Assembly: GCF_009689585.1 (NCBI RefSeq)
Contig: NZ_AP018694.1
Location: 1,364,001-1,428,000 of the forward strand
DNA length: 64,000 nt
Direction of reading: 5' to 3'
Source of the DNA: Aquipluma nitroreducens
Lineage (GTDB): Bacteria > Bacteroidota > Bacteroidia > Bacteroidales > Prolixibacteraceae
Within the stretch, counting starts at the first letter, position 1; every line of letters begins with the position of its first letter. The position numbers and the translations under genes were made by a program. The notes beneath the pieces were generated by a model, which made no database searches, was not told the DNA's origin, and saw nothing but the letters and a program-made list of their open reading frames with translations. Of this stretch, positions 53,466 to 63,879 are shown one piece after another.

Positions 53466-54158
53466 CTAACTATTTAGCTTATCAACCTTAACAAATTTTT
53501 CGGATCCAGTCATTGAAATTCCGCAACGGCTAGGTGGAGTTGTATCGTATGTGTTTCCACAAGTTGGGCATACGTAATATACAGTTGGTAGCGACTTCAC
53601 GGTTTTGCCTTCCAATGCGGCTAAGGCTTTTTCGTAAAATACTTTATGCTTTTGCTCTGTCTTATAGGCATAATTTAAACTTACCAATGCAAGCTGATTT
53701 TTGGCAGTATTGGCATTGGTCATAAATTCAGGATACATGGTTTTAACCTCGTAACCTTCGCCGGCAATGGCATCCTGCAGGTTTTCTTTGGTGGATTTTA
53801 CAGTAAATTCAGGTTTAATTTCCGGAACTTTTTGACCCGATTCGCCTAACACAGCTTTGTGATTGGTTGCATGAATTTTTTCGGATTTCGATGCTGCCAT
53901 AAACAACATAGCTATTTCGTGGTAGCCTTCCTCCTCGGCTTTTTTGCTGTAGGCAGCATATTTGGCACTGGCAGTAGTTTCGCCTTTAAAGGCATCCTGC
54001 ATGTTCTGAAAGTTAACCGTTTGAGCATCGCCAACTACGGATTGTGACAATAAATTTTTCTGCGTTTCACCTTTTGAATTTGAATTGCTGGTGAACGACT
54101 GGAATACAACAACTGATGCAGCTGCTAAGAAAACCATTACGATTGATGACTTTTTCAT
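53466..54158 (-). CDS. Exported rubrerythrin-like protein
   Basis: A 230-residue rubrerythrin with a signal peptide (IVMVFLAAASVVVFQSFTS), unusual since rubrerythrins are normally cytosolic peroxide or oxygen reductases. The four-helix di-iron domain (about 48-185) has its ligands: GETTAS, EKIHATNHK (ExxH), a Glu in the third helix (DAIAGEGYEV), and EQKHKVF (ExxH). The C-terminal rubredoxin-like domain is VCPTCGNT ... SRCGISM: the first CxxC is intact but the second has only one Cys, with Ser where the fourth iron ligand should be. I start at the ATG at 54158; the frame from 54200 adds 14 residues with no family counterpart. It lies downstream of a two-component system. Confidence 0.83.
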   Translation of the reverse strand: MKKSSIVMVFLAAASVVVFQSFTSNSNSKGETQKNLLSQSVVGDAQTVNFQNMQDAFKGETTASAKYAAYSKKAEEEGYHEIAMLFMAASKSEKIHATNHKAVLGESGQKVPEIKPEFTVKSTKENLQDAIAGEGYEVKTMYPEFMTNANTAKNQLALVSLNYAYKTEQKHKVFYEKALAALEGKTVKSLPTVYYVCPTCGNTYDTTPPSRCGISMTGSEKFVKVDKLNS

Positions 54159-54251
54159 TTTCTGTTTTTTTTGAAGTTTTTTAATGCTACAAATATGCAC
54201 CCTTGCACATTTAAACTTCCTTCAGCCATTCTTAAAATCAGCTTAATAAAT

Positions 54252-55625
54252 TCAGGATGGAAATTGCAGTATAAAAGTGCTGCCTTTGCCGGGTTGGCTT
54301 TCTGCTCGCAGGTTGATGTGCTGCAAATCTGTCAACTTTTTAACGATGGACAGTCCTAGTCCGTTTCCTTTCACAGCAGAACTTCTCGATTCGTCGGCAC
54401 GATAAAAACGGTTAAAAATATTGGGGAGATCTTTCGCGGATATTCCAATGCCATCGTCATTAACTGAAAGTGTTTTCGTAGCCTCATTCCAGTTTGCAAT
54501 AACATTCCCATTTACTTTACCATACTTAATGGCATTGCTTAATAAATTGTCGATTATCAATTCCAGATAAAGCTGATCACCCATCACGGTAACATCTTCA
54601 GGAATATTAAGCTGCAGATTAATGTGCTTTTCGGCAGCCTGTTTTTTCCATTTTTCTCCGGAAAGCGTAATAAGCTCAGCCAGACTGATTGTTTCAGCAC
54701 GGGCAGCCTTACTGGAATCGAGCCGTGCCAATTGAAGCAATTGTTCGAGCAGCGAATCGAGCCGGTCGACTTCTTTGATTGTTGCTGCAATTTTTTCTTC
54801 GTAAACCTGCGGATCACGCTGTTTGCGAATCAAAACCTCCAATGTTCCCCTGATTCCGGAAAGAGGTGTGCGAATTTCATGCGAGGCGTCGCTGGTGAAT
54901 TGTTTTTGTTGCAGCATACTGGTTTCTATTCGCGCAAGCAATTCGTTAATGGTCAGGGTTAACTGGTACAATTCATCCTGATGATCAGGCAAAACCAGGC
55001 GGGTACTGATGTTTGAATCGCTAATTTTAGATGCTGAAGCGATGAGCTGATTAACCGGCGCAATGGCTTTTGAAGCTGCCAGCGAAGAAACTATAAACTG
55101 AACGATCAATACAAGCGGAAATGTGATCAGCAAAACCCAGATCAGATTATTAAGAATGGTGTACGATTCCTGCTGCGAAACAGCAATGGTAAGTTGCCCA
55201 ATGTTTACGCCCGCTTCATTCGTAATCGGGAAATGTCCAAGCCTTACCCGTTGATTATTGATTTCACCGTTGTAAAAAGGTCCCTGATTTTTACCCGGAT
55301 TGCTAAGAGCCTGGTTTTCGAGCAAATTTGTCGAGCGAAAAATAACTTTATCTTTTAAATCTGCAATCTGGAGGAAAGTTGGGTTTACCTCAACCTGATT
55401 GTGTTCGGCTTCATCCCATTCGGGCATTTTGTTAATGATAATCGAATCACGGTGCCAGTCAAGATTACTAAACACCTCTTCTTTTTCGAGTAAAATATCG
55501 TCGTCTAAATGACCATAGGCTGTTTTGTACACCACTAAATAAATGGCACAAAAAACCAAGGCAGTTGTAAAAGCAACTGCAAGTGTATTGAAAAGTGCAA
55601 TCCGGTTTTTGAATTTTAAAGTCAT
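54252..55625 (-). CDS. Sensor histidine kinase
   Basis: A 457-residue membrane kinase: two membrane helices (about 10-32 and about 160-182) around a periplasmic sensor domain, HAMP (about 185-240), HisKA with SDASHEIRTPLSGI (phospho-His at about 248) and HATPase with NAIKYG, VNDDGIGI and GNGLGLSIVKKL. It overlaps the response-regulator gene by 4 bases (ATGA). The stimulus is unknown; its neighbour is an exported rubrerythrin, so oxidative or redox stress in the envelope is a guess. Confidence 0.9.
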   Translation of the reverse strand: MTLKFKNRIALFNTLAVAFTTALVFCAIYLVVYKTAYGHLDDDILLEKEEVFSNLDWHRDSIIINKMPEWDEAEHNQVEVNPTFLQIADLKDKVIFRSTNLLENQALSNPGKNQGPFYNGEINNQRVRLGHFPITNEAGVNIGQLTIAVSQQESYTILNNLIWVLLITFPLVLIVQFIVSSLAASKAIAPVNQLIASASKISDSNISTRLVLPDHQDELYQLTLTINELLARIETSMLQQKQFTSDASHEIRTPLSGIRGTLEVLIRKQRDPQVYEEKIAATIKEVDRLDSLLEQLLQLARLDSSKAARAETISLAELITLSGEKWKKQAAEKHINLQLNIPEDVTVMGDQLYLELIIDNLLSNAIKYGKVNGNVIANWNEATKTLSVNDDGIGISAKDLPNIFNRFYRADESRSSAVKGNGLGLSIVKKLTDLQHINLRAESQPGKGSTFILQFPS

Positions 55626-56299
55626 TCGTCGGTATCAATTTTATAACCCACACCCCGTACAGTGGTGATGAGCGATGGTTTTCCGACCTCATCCAGCTTC
55701 TTTCGTAATGAGTTGATGTACACATCAATCACCGAATTGTCGTAGTCGAAATGAATATCCCACACCTCTTCGATGATGCGCGTCCGTCGGCAAACCTTTC
55801 CTTTATTCCGGAGAAAATATTCGAGCAACGAAAATTCCTTTTGGGTAAGTTCAATCTGATTCTCTTTCTTGGTCACGGTATGTTTTTCAATGTTCAACAC
55901 AATGTCTCCGGCTGAAAAAATAGTCGACTGAGTTTCATTTTTGCGCATCAAAACGCGGATGCGGGCAAGCAATTCTTCAAACGAAAAAGGTTTGCGGATG
56001 TAATCGTTGGCACCGGATTCCAGTCCGAAAACAACATCATCGACAGTATCCTTTGCCGTAAGAAAAATAATGGGAACAACTTTGTTTTCGAGCCGGATAT
56101 TGCGGCAGATTTCAATTCCACTCATTCCGGGTAACATCCAGTCGAGCAGAATAACATCATACTCTTCCAGATTATCCAGGGCGAGTTGCAAACCTTTTTT
56201 ACCGTTGTCGGCCACATCAACGGCAAAGCCTTCTTCTTCCAGTCCATCCCTGATGAAGTTGGAAATAGAAGGCTCGTCCTCTACTGTTAAAATTCGCAT
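55622..56299 (-). CDS. OmpR-family response regulator
   Basis: A 225-residue regulator: receiver domain with acidic pocket VEDEPS, phospho-acceptor Asp in ILLDWMLPG and the Lys in IRKPFSFEEL, followed by an OmpR/PhoB winged-helix domain (LTQKEFSLLEYFLRNKGKVC, VIDVYINSLRKKLDE, VRGVGYKI). I start at the ATG at 56299 (MRILTVEDE), the usual start, and not at 56329. It forms an operon with the kinase that follows it. Confidence 0.9.
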   Translation of the reverse strand: MRILTVEDEPSISNFIRDGLEEEGFAVDVADNGKKGLQLALDNLEEYDVILLDWMLPGMSGIEICRNIRLENKVVPIIFLTAKDTVDDVVFGLESGANDYIRKPFSFEELLARIRVLMRKNETQSTIFSAGDIVLNIEKHTVTKKENQIELTQKEFSLLEYFLRNKGKVCRRTRIIEEVWDIHFDYDNSVIDVYINSLRKKLDEVGKPSLITTVRGVGYKIDTDE

Positions 56300-56344
56300 C
56301 GTTGAAATTACTTTATGATATTGACTCAAAGATACAGAAAGCTT

Positions 56345-56815
56345 TTAATCCTCGTTACCCGTATTGCCAAAATCGGGAAGTGCCAATTGAACCCCGGCTC
56401 CATGGCTATAAACCAATTGACCACCGAGATATCCTGTTCTAGCAACTGACCCAACCAAAGCGGTAAATAAAATGATGCCCAACCATTTTACCCAGAACCG
56501 GTTATATTTAAAGTAGAAAATAACAGCTCTGAATAATGCAGTTATAATGGCCAGCCAAAGCGTAATTGCTGCAGCTTCTTCGTGCAGCTCCATCGGATTT
56601 TTAAGAGGGCCTTCTTCAATCCCTTCTCCGGCATAGCCACCAGTAAGATAAGCTGCCGTAGCACCCAAGGCTCCAAGTATCAAGAGGTAAAAGGCTGCCT
56701 GACTGAAGAATTCCTTTTTAATAAAAAGTGCGATTACTTCCGAAAGAAACCCTGCCATCAGAAGGGCAATCGGGAAATGAATAATCATTGCGTGAAGGTG
56801 TGTTGCTGAAATCAT
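56345..56815 (-). CDS. DUF2231-family membrane protein
   Basis: A 156-residue protein with four membrane helices and the DUF2231 landmarks: the start LHAMIIHFPIALLMAGFLSE and MELHEEAAAITLWLA, each placing a His at the membrane surface (the HxxxxHFP motif). DUF2231 members resemble redox or cytochrome-like membrane proteins, but the function is not known. It lies 45 bases upstream of the response regulator on the same strand. Confidence 0.75.
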   Translation of the reverse strand: MISATHLHAMIIHFPIALLMAGFLSEVIALFIKKEFFSQAAFYLLILGALGATAAYLTGGYAGEGIEEGPLKNPMELHEEAAAITLWLAIITALFRAVIFYFKYNRFWVKWLGIILFTALVGSVARTGYLGGQLVYSHGAGVQLALPDFGNTGNED

Positions 56816-57007
56816 AGTCTTTGTTTTTTTATTTACAAAGATTACACAACCCTGATTCAGGAATGATTAGGCCATTCTTAAGATTGGCTTAAATTGTGAT
56901 TTTCAAGATTCGCAATTGACTACTCGTTCTCTGCCTCGTCTCATAGAACTCAACCAAATTCCAAAATTTTGTTAATTGTGTGAATTAAATAAAAAATTCA
57001 TTTTCCT

Positions 57008-57610
57008 TTGTATTCCGTGGAAAACATCCAGTTAAATATCAGGTTAAAAGAAGGCAATCCCTCAGCTTTCGAAGAACTGTTTAAAAAAACATTTCCACGA
57101 ATGCTCGGCTATTGTAAGCTTTTTATTCATGATCAGGCTCAGGCAAACGATTTAGTACAGGAGTGCTTTGTGAAACTATGGGAAAAACGAAACACCATCA
57201 AATCCACACAATCCATTGAAAGTTTGCTGTTTGTAATGCTCCGGAATAAATGCCTGAATTTTTTGCGCGATCAAAAGTTGCGCGACTTCGAAAAAAATAT
57301 TGAATTGCTAAAGGAAAATGAACTTCAGCACCTTTACCAGTTGGATTTTATCGGCAAAGAAGAAAAAACGCTAGAGGAAAGCCTGATTGAAGCCATTCGC
57401 GAATCAGTTGAAAAACTTCCGGAGAAACGAAAACTGGTTTTTATAAAGGCTAAAATCGAAGGCAAAAAGAATAAAGATGTAGCCGATGAATTAGGCATCT
57501 CGTTAAAAGCTGTTGAAAAACACCTCCACCAGGCCAAAGAACAAATCAGAACTGAAGTGTTGGAGAAATTCCCTTTACTATCAATACTGATTGCATTTAT
57601 CCTTAGATAG
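57008..57610 (+). CDS. ECF RNA polymerase sigma factor
   Basis: A 200-residue extracytoplasmic-function sigma factor of the FecI/SusD-linked group. Region 2 is NPSAFEELFKKTFPRMLGYC then QAQANDLVQECFVKLWEKR, region 4 is LVFIKAKIEGKKNKDVADEL, with GISLKAVEKHLHQAKEQI as the helix-turn-helix. No ATG is available: TTG at 57008 or GTG at 57017 is the start. It is followed by a terminator and a fecR gene. It probably directs transcription of the susCD genes when FecR senses ligand uptake through the receptor. Confidence 0.9.
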   Translation: MYSVENIQLNIRLKEGNPSAFEELFKKTFPRMLGYCKLFIHDQAQANDLVQECFVKLWEKRNTIKSTQSIESLLFVMLRNKCLNFLRDQKLRDFEKNIELLKENELQHLYQLDFIGKEEKTLEESLIEAIRESVEKLPEKRKLVFIKAKIEGKKNKDVADELGISLKAVEKHLHQAKEQIRTEVLEKFPLLSILIAFILR

Positions 57611-57651
57611 CTGTCTGATCTCGCCTCCACTTGAAACGAATGACGTTTCGG

Positions 57652-57695
57652 GTTTCGAGTTACAAAACCTGTAACATGTAACTTGAAACTTTTTT
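57652..57695 (+). terminator. Terminator between the sigma factor and fecR
   Basis: GTTTCGAGTTAC (57652-57663) pairs with GTAACTTGAAAC (57678-57689) with one mismatch, followed by six T. It would stop transcripts of the sigma gene before fecR. The surrounding words (GAAACGAATGACGTTTCGGG) look like the dispersed word-repeats elsewhere. Confidence 0.7.
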
Positions 57696-57752
57696 CTTAC
57701 CTGAGGTAGGGTTTCTGAATTTTTAGTGTACTCATCCTGAAACATACAAAGA

Positions 57753-58757
57753 ATGAAATTAATTATCACCAAATATTTACGAGGAAAGAGCTCTACCGAA
57801 GAGCAAAACGAATTGCTTCACTGGATCAGAAAAGAAGAACATCTGTGCGAATTTCAGCAAATAAAAGAAGACTGGAACGATGAAGTTATGAAAGAATCTG
57901 TTCCCGCCGAATTTGTCAACGACTGGGCTTCCATCCAAAACCGGATGATGGAAGAATTGCAAGAGTCTGTTCAACGTAAACAGCGCGCGCTAAACTTCTT
58001 CAGGTATGCTGCAATTTTACTGGTCATAATAGCTGTTCCTGCATTCCTTTATTTTCAGTCATTTAACCAACAAACCAATCCGCTTGCATACACCACCGTG
58101 GCTGCTGATTATGGACAAATTTCAAAAGTTGTACTACCCGATAGCACAGTTATCTGGGTCAATTCCGGATCAACGATCAAATACAACAATGAATTTTCGG
58201 CTAAGAACCGAGACATTGAGTTGATTGGTGAGGCCTATTTCAAAGTTCATAAGAATAAAGATTTGCCTTTGGTGGTAGCAAGCGATGATTTGCGAGTCAA
58301 GGTTCTGGGAACCGAATTTAGTGTATCAGCTTATCCTGAAGAAAAAAACATTCAGGTAGTTCTGGAAAAAGGAAAAATCGAACTTGCGTCAGTTTCAATG
58401 GCTAACCTCAAACAAGAGATGAAACCAGGCGAATTGGTAGATTATACCAAAACGAATAAAAAAATGATCCTTTCAACAGTTAATACTGAATTATTCACAT
58501 CATGGAAAGATGGAATAATCAACATTTATAATCTTCCGCTCAGCGATTTGGTTATCAAACTCGAAAAAAGATACAACCAGAAGTTTGAGGTTGACGATGA
58601 GATAAAAGATCTGCCCTACACATTCACAATCAAAAACGAAAAATTGAGCAATATCTTAAGTCTGATGGAAAAAATCACTCCGGTTGATGTTGTTCAAAGT
58701 GGAAATATAATGAAATTAAAGTCTAATCAACAGAAGAAACTAAATAAGGTAAATTAA
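57753..58757 (+). CDS. FecR-family anti-sigma factor
   Basis: A 334-residue membrane regulator: cytosolic N-terminus (1-85), one membrane helix (about 89-106, YAAILLVIIAVPAFLYF), FecR periplasmic domain (about 118-220, ISKVVLPDSTVIWVNSGSTI, IELIGEAYFKVHKNKDLP) and C-terminal domain (about 250-320, PLSDLVIKLEKRYNQKFEVD). It holds the ECF sigma factor until the TonB receptor with an STN domain (next gene) signals. It is downstream of the sigma gene but separated from it by a terminator. Confidence 0.9.
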   Translation: MKLIITKYLRGKSSTEEQNELLHWIRKEEHLCEFQQIKEDWNDEVMKESVPAEFVNDWASIQNRMMEELQESVQRKQRALNFFRYAAILLVIIAVPAFLYFQSFNQQTNPLAYTTVAADYGQISKVVLPDSTVIWVNSGSTIKYNNEFSAKNRDIELIGEAYFKVHKNKDLPLVVASDDLRVKVLGTEFSVSAYPEEKNIQVVLEKGKIELASVSMANLKQEMKPGELVDYTKTNKKMILSTVNTELFTSWKDGIINIYNLPLSDLVIKLEKRYNQKFEVDDEIKDLPYTFTIKNEKLSNILSLMEKITPVDVVQSGNIMKLKSNQQKKLNKVN

Positions 58758-58773
58758 AGAGACTAAAAATAAA

Positions 58774-58803
58774 AATCGGAAAGCGCGGCAACGCTTCCCG
58801 ATT
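58774..58803 (+). terminator. Hairpin between fecR and susC
   Basis: AATCGGAAAGCG ... CGCTTCCCGATT forms a 12-base stem around a 6-base loop (CGGCAA), 17 bases after the fecR stop. No T-run follows, so attenuation or mRNA processing is likelier than full termination. Confidence 0.5.
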
Positions 58804-58857
58804 AGTTAACCCATCAAATAATGATGGAATTTATTAATAATAAAATCAGTTAAAACT

Positions 58858-61800
58858 ATGAAAAAAAAATCAAGAATCCGAGGTTTATTACCTCCGATCT
58901 GGAACAAAAAATGTTTTAGAATTATGCGACTAACATTATTATTTCTATTTGTAGGTTTGATGCAGGTTTCTGCCAGCCTCTACAGTCAAAACACTAAATT
59001 CAGTCTGGAATTCCGAAATGCACGTGTAGTTGACGTTCTGGAAGCTATTGAGAACCAAAGCGAATTTCGGTTTGCTTACAGTGCTGAGTACATTGATATG
59101 AACCGAAAAGTGAATGTCGATCTTAAAGGTAAAAGCATCGAACAAACTTTAGGTGTTCTTTTCGAAGGAACTGGCGTGACCTATTCTATAACCGACCGCC
59201 ACATTTTGCTGTTTCAGGCAGATCAAATGTCGAATGTTTCCACACAGCAAAAATCAGTATCAGGAACGGTAACAGACTCCTCTGGGGGGGACTTCCGGGA
59301 GTTTCAGTAGTTGTTAAAGGAACAACAACTGGTACTATTACTGATATGGATGGAAAATTTTCGCTTAACAAGGTCGAAAATGGTGCCACGCTGGAATTCA
59401 CTTTCATAGGTATGAAATCCCAGACCATACAGGTGGGCGGAAAAAGTACCATCAATATAATTATGGAAGAAGAAACCATTGGTATTGAAGAAGTTGTGGC
59501 CATTGGTTACGGTACAATGCGTAAACAGGATGTAACAGGATCAATTTCACAAGCTAAAGGATCTGAATTAGCTAAGAGCCAAAGCTTTAGTGCATTAGAT
59601 AATTTGAGAGGTAAAGTTTCGGGTGTAAGTATCTATTCAAATTCAGGACAGCCAGGAGCTTATCAAAGCCGTGTCGTTATCAGAGGTTTGTCCACTATTA
59701 ATTCCTCATCAAATCCGTTATATGTTGTTGATGGCGTGGTAATGGAGAATTTTGGACTGATGAATCCGAATGACATCGAAACTATTGAAGTGTTAAAAGA
59801 TGCTTCTTCTGCAGCTATTTATGGTGCACGTGGTGCTAACGGCGTTATTCTTGTCACTACAAAACATGGCAAAAAGGATGGCGAAGGAACTACAATAAGT
59901 TATCAGGGATCTGCGGGTGTTAGTACTGTAGCTCGTTATATGGATTTACTTAATTCGCAGGAATGGACCGATGCTTTTATGCAGGGACTTGCAAACGAAA
60001 ATAAGTACATGGATAAAACATGGTCGCTTGACAAGACTAAATGGTTTACTGATCGTAATTATTTCGATGCAGCAGGAAATCCGTTGTACGATACCGATTG
60101 GCAGAAAGAAGCAACCAGAACAGCTTTCTCTCAAAACCACCAATTGAACATTCAGCAGGCTGGAGCAACTTCTTCAACTGGTGCATTTATCAATTATACT
60201 GATCAGGAAGGGGTTGTTAATAATACTTACAGCAAACGCTTGAATGCTAAGATTTCTTTTGATGCCAAACCAACCAAATGGTTATCAACATCCATTAATT
60301 TAATGGCAAACCATTCATGGGGACGTTATACTCCGGAAACAGGTGGAGGACAGGATGCACGACGCACAATGATTGAAATGTTGCCATGGTTGCCAGTAAG
60401 AGATGCAAACGGCAAATACACAAATTCGGCAAGCTCATCAATGTCAGATACTTTTGGATTTGAAGGAATGTCGAATCCTGCTTCTATTCTGGAATTGCAG
60501 AAACGAATGAACTACAACACTCAGATATTTGGGAATGCAGCTTTAACGTTTCATTTGTTAGATGGACTTGACCTTAAAACTCAGCTAGGTGTTGATAATC
60601 ACAACATAACATACCGCGGTTATTCTTCTACTACCCTGAACAATATATCCATGCCGAACGGTTGGGCCGAAATAAATCACGCCAACACACTCTATTGGCA
60701 AGAAGAATCGTACCTGACCTATAATAAGGTGATTGGTATGCATCGTTTGAATACAATGGCTGGTCTTTCATGGCAAGAGCGTAATTATAACTATGATAGA
60801 TCCTACACCGAAGGATTTAGTGATGATTTCTTCGAATGGAACAATATGGGAGCAGGTACAACACCTTCAACGCCGGAATCTAACTTCAACAAGTGGTCGA
60901 TGAATTCTTATTTCCTTCGTTTTGGTTATACCTACAATGATAAATATTCTGCAACTGTGACTGGTCGTTATGATGGATCGTCAAAATTTGGAAAGAATAA
61001 TAAATATGCATTTTTCCCATCTGCAGGTTTAGCATGGAATGTATCTCAGGAAAACTTCTTGAAGAACAACGAAACAATCAGCAATTTAAAACTTCATACC
61101 AGTTATGGTTTAACCGGTAATTCCGAAATTGATCCATATCAATCATTAGCGTCTGTTGGATCAGGCACATTGCTTCTTGATGGTTCAAGATCTGCTTATT
61201 CATACATTAACTCAATCGCAAATCCTGATTTAAAATGGGAGAAAACAGCTCAATTTGATCTTGGATTCAACCTGGGTTTATGGAAAAACAGTTTAAACTT
61301 TGATGTTTCTTATTATCAAAAGAAAACAACAGATTTATTGCTCGACTGCCCACTTCCAACGTCTTCAGGCTATGGTTCAATTTTCAAAAATATTGGGTCA
61401 GTACAAAACCAAGGTTTTGATATTATGGTTGATGCTACTCCTGTTCGAGTTAAAGACTTTAAATGGAACACTACGTTGAACCTAAACTACAATAAAAACA
61501 AAATTCTTCATTTAGGCGAAAACGACGAAGACATTGAAATGAATGGCTGGGTTGGAGGTTCTGAAAGTATTTTACGTGTTGGCGAAAATTTAAGTAGTTT
61601 CTATGGCTACAGAAGATTAGGTGTCTATACCGACGAAGATTTTGCCGCAGGTACTTGTACAAAAAGCCAGGTAGGCCGTGCAAAACGTACTACAGAAAAA
61701 GAAATCATAGGTAAAGGTATGCCTGACTGGACTGGTAGTTTCATCAATAACTTAACTTACAAGAATTTTGATTTAACCATTGATATGCAGTTCGTATGGG

Positions 61801-62243
61801 GAGTAGAAACAATGCAACAATTCTACCATTCAACTTACGACCGTTTTGGTATTACAAATGGGTTGAGCAATATCTTATATGATGCATATAACGGAACCAA
61901 TCCAAATACAATGGAACAAGCCATCTATTTGAGTAACTCCGGACATGCAGGACAAAACACTACTGTTGATTCTGGCTGGATTGCCGATGGTTCTTATTTG
62001 AGAGCTAACCTTATTCAATTGGGGTATAACATTCCTAGTGTAAAATGCAAATCAATTGGCGTTGCAAACCTACGTTTATATGCTAATGTGAATAATGCAT
62101 TTATGATCTGTTCAAGTAAGTTCAACGGATACGATCCTGAATCAACATCTCAGGGAGACTCCAATAAATTTGGACAGAACATGACATTCTTCTCATACCC
62201 AAGAGCCAGAACTTGGACAATGGGAGTAAACGTAACATTTTAA
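58858..62243 (+). pseudogene. SusC-like TonB-dependent receptor, frameshifted at a G7 tract
   Basis: An outer-membrane glycan importer split in two frames. The 5' part (58858-59310) has a signal peptide region (LTLLFLFVGLMQVSASLYSQ), the STN domain that talks to FecR (residues 43-112) and the start of the carboxypeptidase-like domain (QKSVSGTVTDSSGG), then goes out of frame. The 3' part resumes after the G7 run (59284-59290) and contains LPGVSVVVKGTTTGTITD, the plug (VAIGYGTMRKQDVTGS, RIRGLSTIN-type VVIRGLSTIN, NPLYVVDGV, IYGARGANGVILVTTK) and the barrel. One extra G, or two fewer, restores an approximately 1128-residue protein. The rest is intact, so the break looks recent, phase-variable or a sequencing artefact. 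Confidence 0.88.
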
Positions 62244-62265
62244 CTAATTTAATACGAAAACTACC

Positions 62266-63831
62266 ATGAAAAAGATATTAATATGCTTATCAGTGGGCCT
62301 TCTTTGGTTGACCTCATGTAATGAGTTTCTGGATGAAAGTCCGAAATCATCTTTAACAGATGTCGATTATTACAAAACAGAAGCCCAGGCCAAAGCTAAT
62401 GTGAATTATTTATACCGTAATGGCGCACCAAGGCGTATTTCCCAAGCCTCTAGTGCCTACATCGGCCCAAAAGCCTCTATAACTGGTATGCTGACTGGCT
62501 ATTTCAGCAATAGCTACGAAGGACAGGAAGTTGTTTGCAAGTATTCCCGTATGCTGACTCGTCAGGATCACACCAATGAAATTTCGGATACTTCTGATGA
62601 TATCTGGGATAATTGTTACAGCGCGATTAACGTTGCCAACAATGCCATTGCCAGCATTCCAAAAATAAGTATGGAAACTGCCGTTGCCAATAGGCTGACT
62701 GCAGAAGCTAAGTTTTTCCGTGCATTCAACTATTTTTATTTGGTAAAAACATTTGGTGATGTGCCATTGCTGCTCGAACCTACAACATTAGATAATCTGT
62801 ACCCAGCGAGAGCGGCTGCAGCCAGTGTTTACGAACAAATTGAGTCTGATTTGAAAGAAGCAATTGCTGTTTTGCCGGCTGCAACATTTGCTGCCAATGG
62901 ACACCGGATTACCAAATACGTTGCTGCTATGGCTTTAGCCGATGTGTACTTCCATAAGGGAGACTACGCCAATGCAAAGACCTATGCTAAAATAGTAGTT
63001 GAATCACCGCATTCGTTGACTCCAAATAGCAATTTATCAGACAATAGTGCTTTCAATAAATTGCGCTCAACTGATGACTTGAATGAAGTTATCTATTGTC
63101 AGGAATATGATGCAAGTATCAGCAATGGCAGTTGGTGGCCAACCTATGCATTTTCATCGGCAGCAACAGGTGTTTTTGGCACATACTCGATTTTCGAAAG
63201 AGTATACGGTCCAATTGACCAATTCTTAAATGTTTATCCAAGTACTGATCTTCGTATTCAGCCTAAACAGTTTTTCCATTGGAATTACACAAATCCAAAT
63301 ACAGGCAAAACATGGACAGCCCCAGTTGGACAGGCAGGTTGTTGGTACTACTATGACGAAGATGCTTTGTTGACTACTGGTAAAGCAACTAAAGATTGGA
63401 ATTTCTATCGTTTGTCAGAAGCTTATCTGGATTATGCTGAAGCAATTGCTCAAACAGATGGAGTTACCGATGAAGCCGCTGGCTATTTGGCACAGGTTCA
63501 GTTCCGTGCCAACACCTTAGGTGAAACGGAAGCACAAATCAAGGCTAGTTTATTGTCTTTATCAAAACAGAGCTTTATAGAAGCTTGTTGGACCGAAAGA
63601 ATCCGTGAATTCCCGTTAGAATTCAAAATCTGGGATGATTGCGTACGTACAATGAAATTCCCGGTTATTTCAGCTACCGAAAAAGGCAAAGTTTCGTATG
63701 TTGATTTGATCGGAGCACAAAATGCAGCAGGCGCTACTTTTAAAGCAACTGATTTAGTATTCCCGATTTCATTAAGCGAATTACAACGCAATCCGAAATT
63801 GACACAGAATGCAGGATATGCAACTAAATAA
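62266..63831 (+). CDS. SusD/RagB-family surface lipoprotein
   Basis: A 521-residue outer-membrane lipoprotein (lipobox WLTSCNEF, Cys at about 18) with the SusD N-terminal TPR-like region (FLDESPKSSLTDVDYYKTEA, RAFNYFYLVKTFGDVPLL, ADVYFHKGDYANAK) and the C-terminal ending (RIREFPLEFKIWDDCVR, FPISLSELQRNPKLTQNAGY). It pairs with the preceding SusC to bind and import oligosaccharides. It starts 23 bases after the susC stop and ends with a strong terminator. Confidence 0.92.
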   Translation: MKKILICLSVGLLWLTSCNEFLDESPKSSLTDVDYYKTEAQAKANVNYLYRNGAPRRISQASSAYIGPKASITGMLTGYFSNSYEGQEVVCKYSRMLTRQDHTNEISDTSDDIWDNCYSAINVANNAIASIPKISMETAVANRLTAEAKFFRAFNYFYLVKTFGDVPLLLEPTTLDNLYPARAAAASVYEQIESDLKEAIAVLPAATFAANGHRITKYVAAMALADVYFHKGDYANAKTYAKIVVESPHSLTPNSNLSDNSAFNKLRSTDDLNEVIYCQEYDASISNGSWWPTYAFSSAATGVFGTYSIFERVYGPIDQFLNVYPSTDLRIQPKQFFHWNYTNPNTGKTWTAPVGQAGCWYYYDEDALLTTGKATKDWNFYRLSEAYLDYAEAIAQTDGVTDEAAGYLAQVQFRANTLGETEAQIKASLLSLSKQSFIEACWTERIREFPLEFKIWDDCVRTMKFPVISATEKGKVSYVDLIGAQNAAGATFKATDLVFPISLSELQRNPKLTQNAGYATK

Positions 63832-63843
63832 GAGGTAACTTAC

Positions 63844-63879
63844 AAAAAGGCTGTCCAAAATTAATGGGACAGCCTTTTT
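63844..63879 (+). terminator. Terminator of the susCD operon
   Basis: AAAAAGGCTGTCC ... GGGACAGCCTTTTT, a 12-13 base stem with a 9-base loop ending in five T, 13 bases after the SusD stop. Confidence 0.88.
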
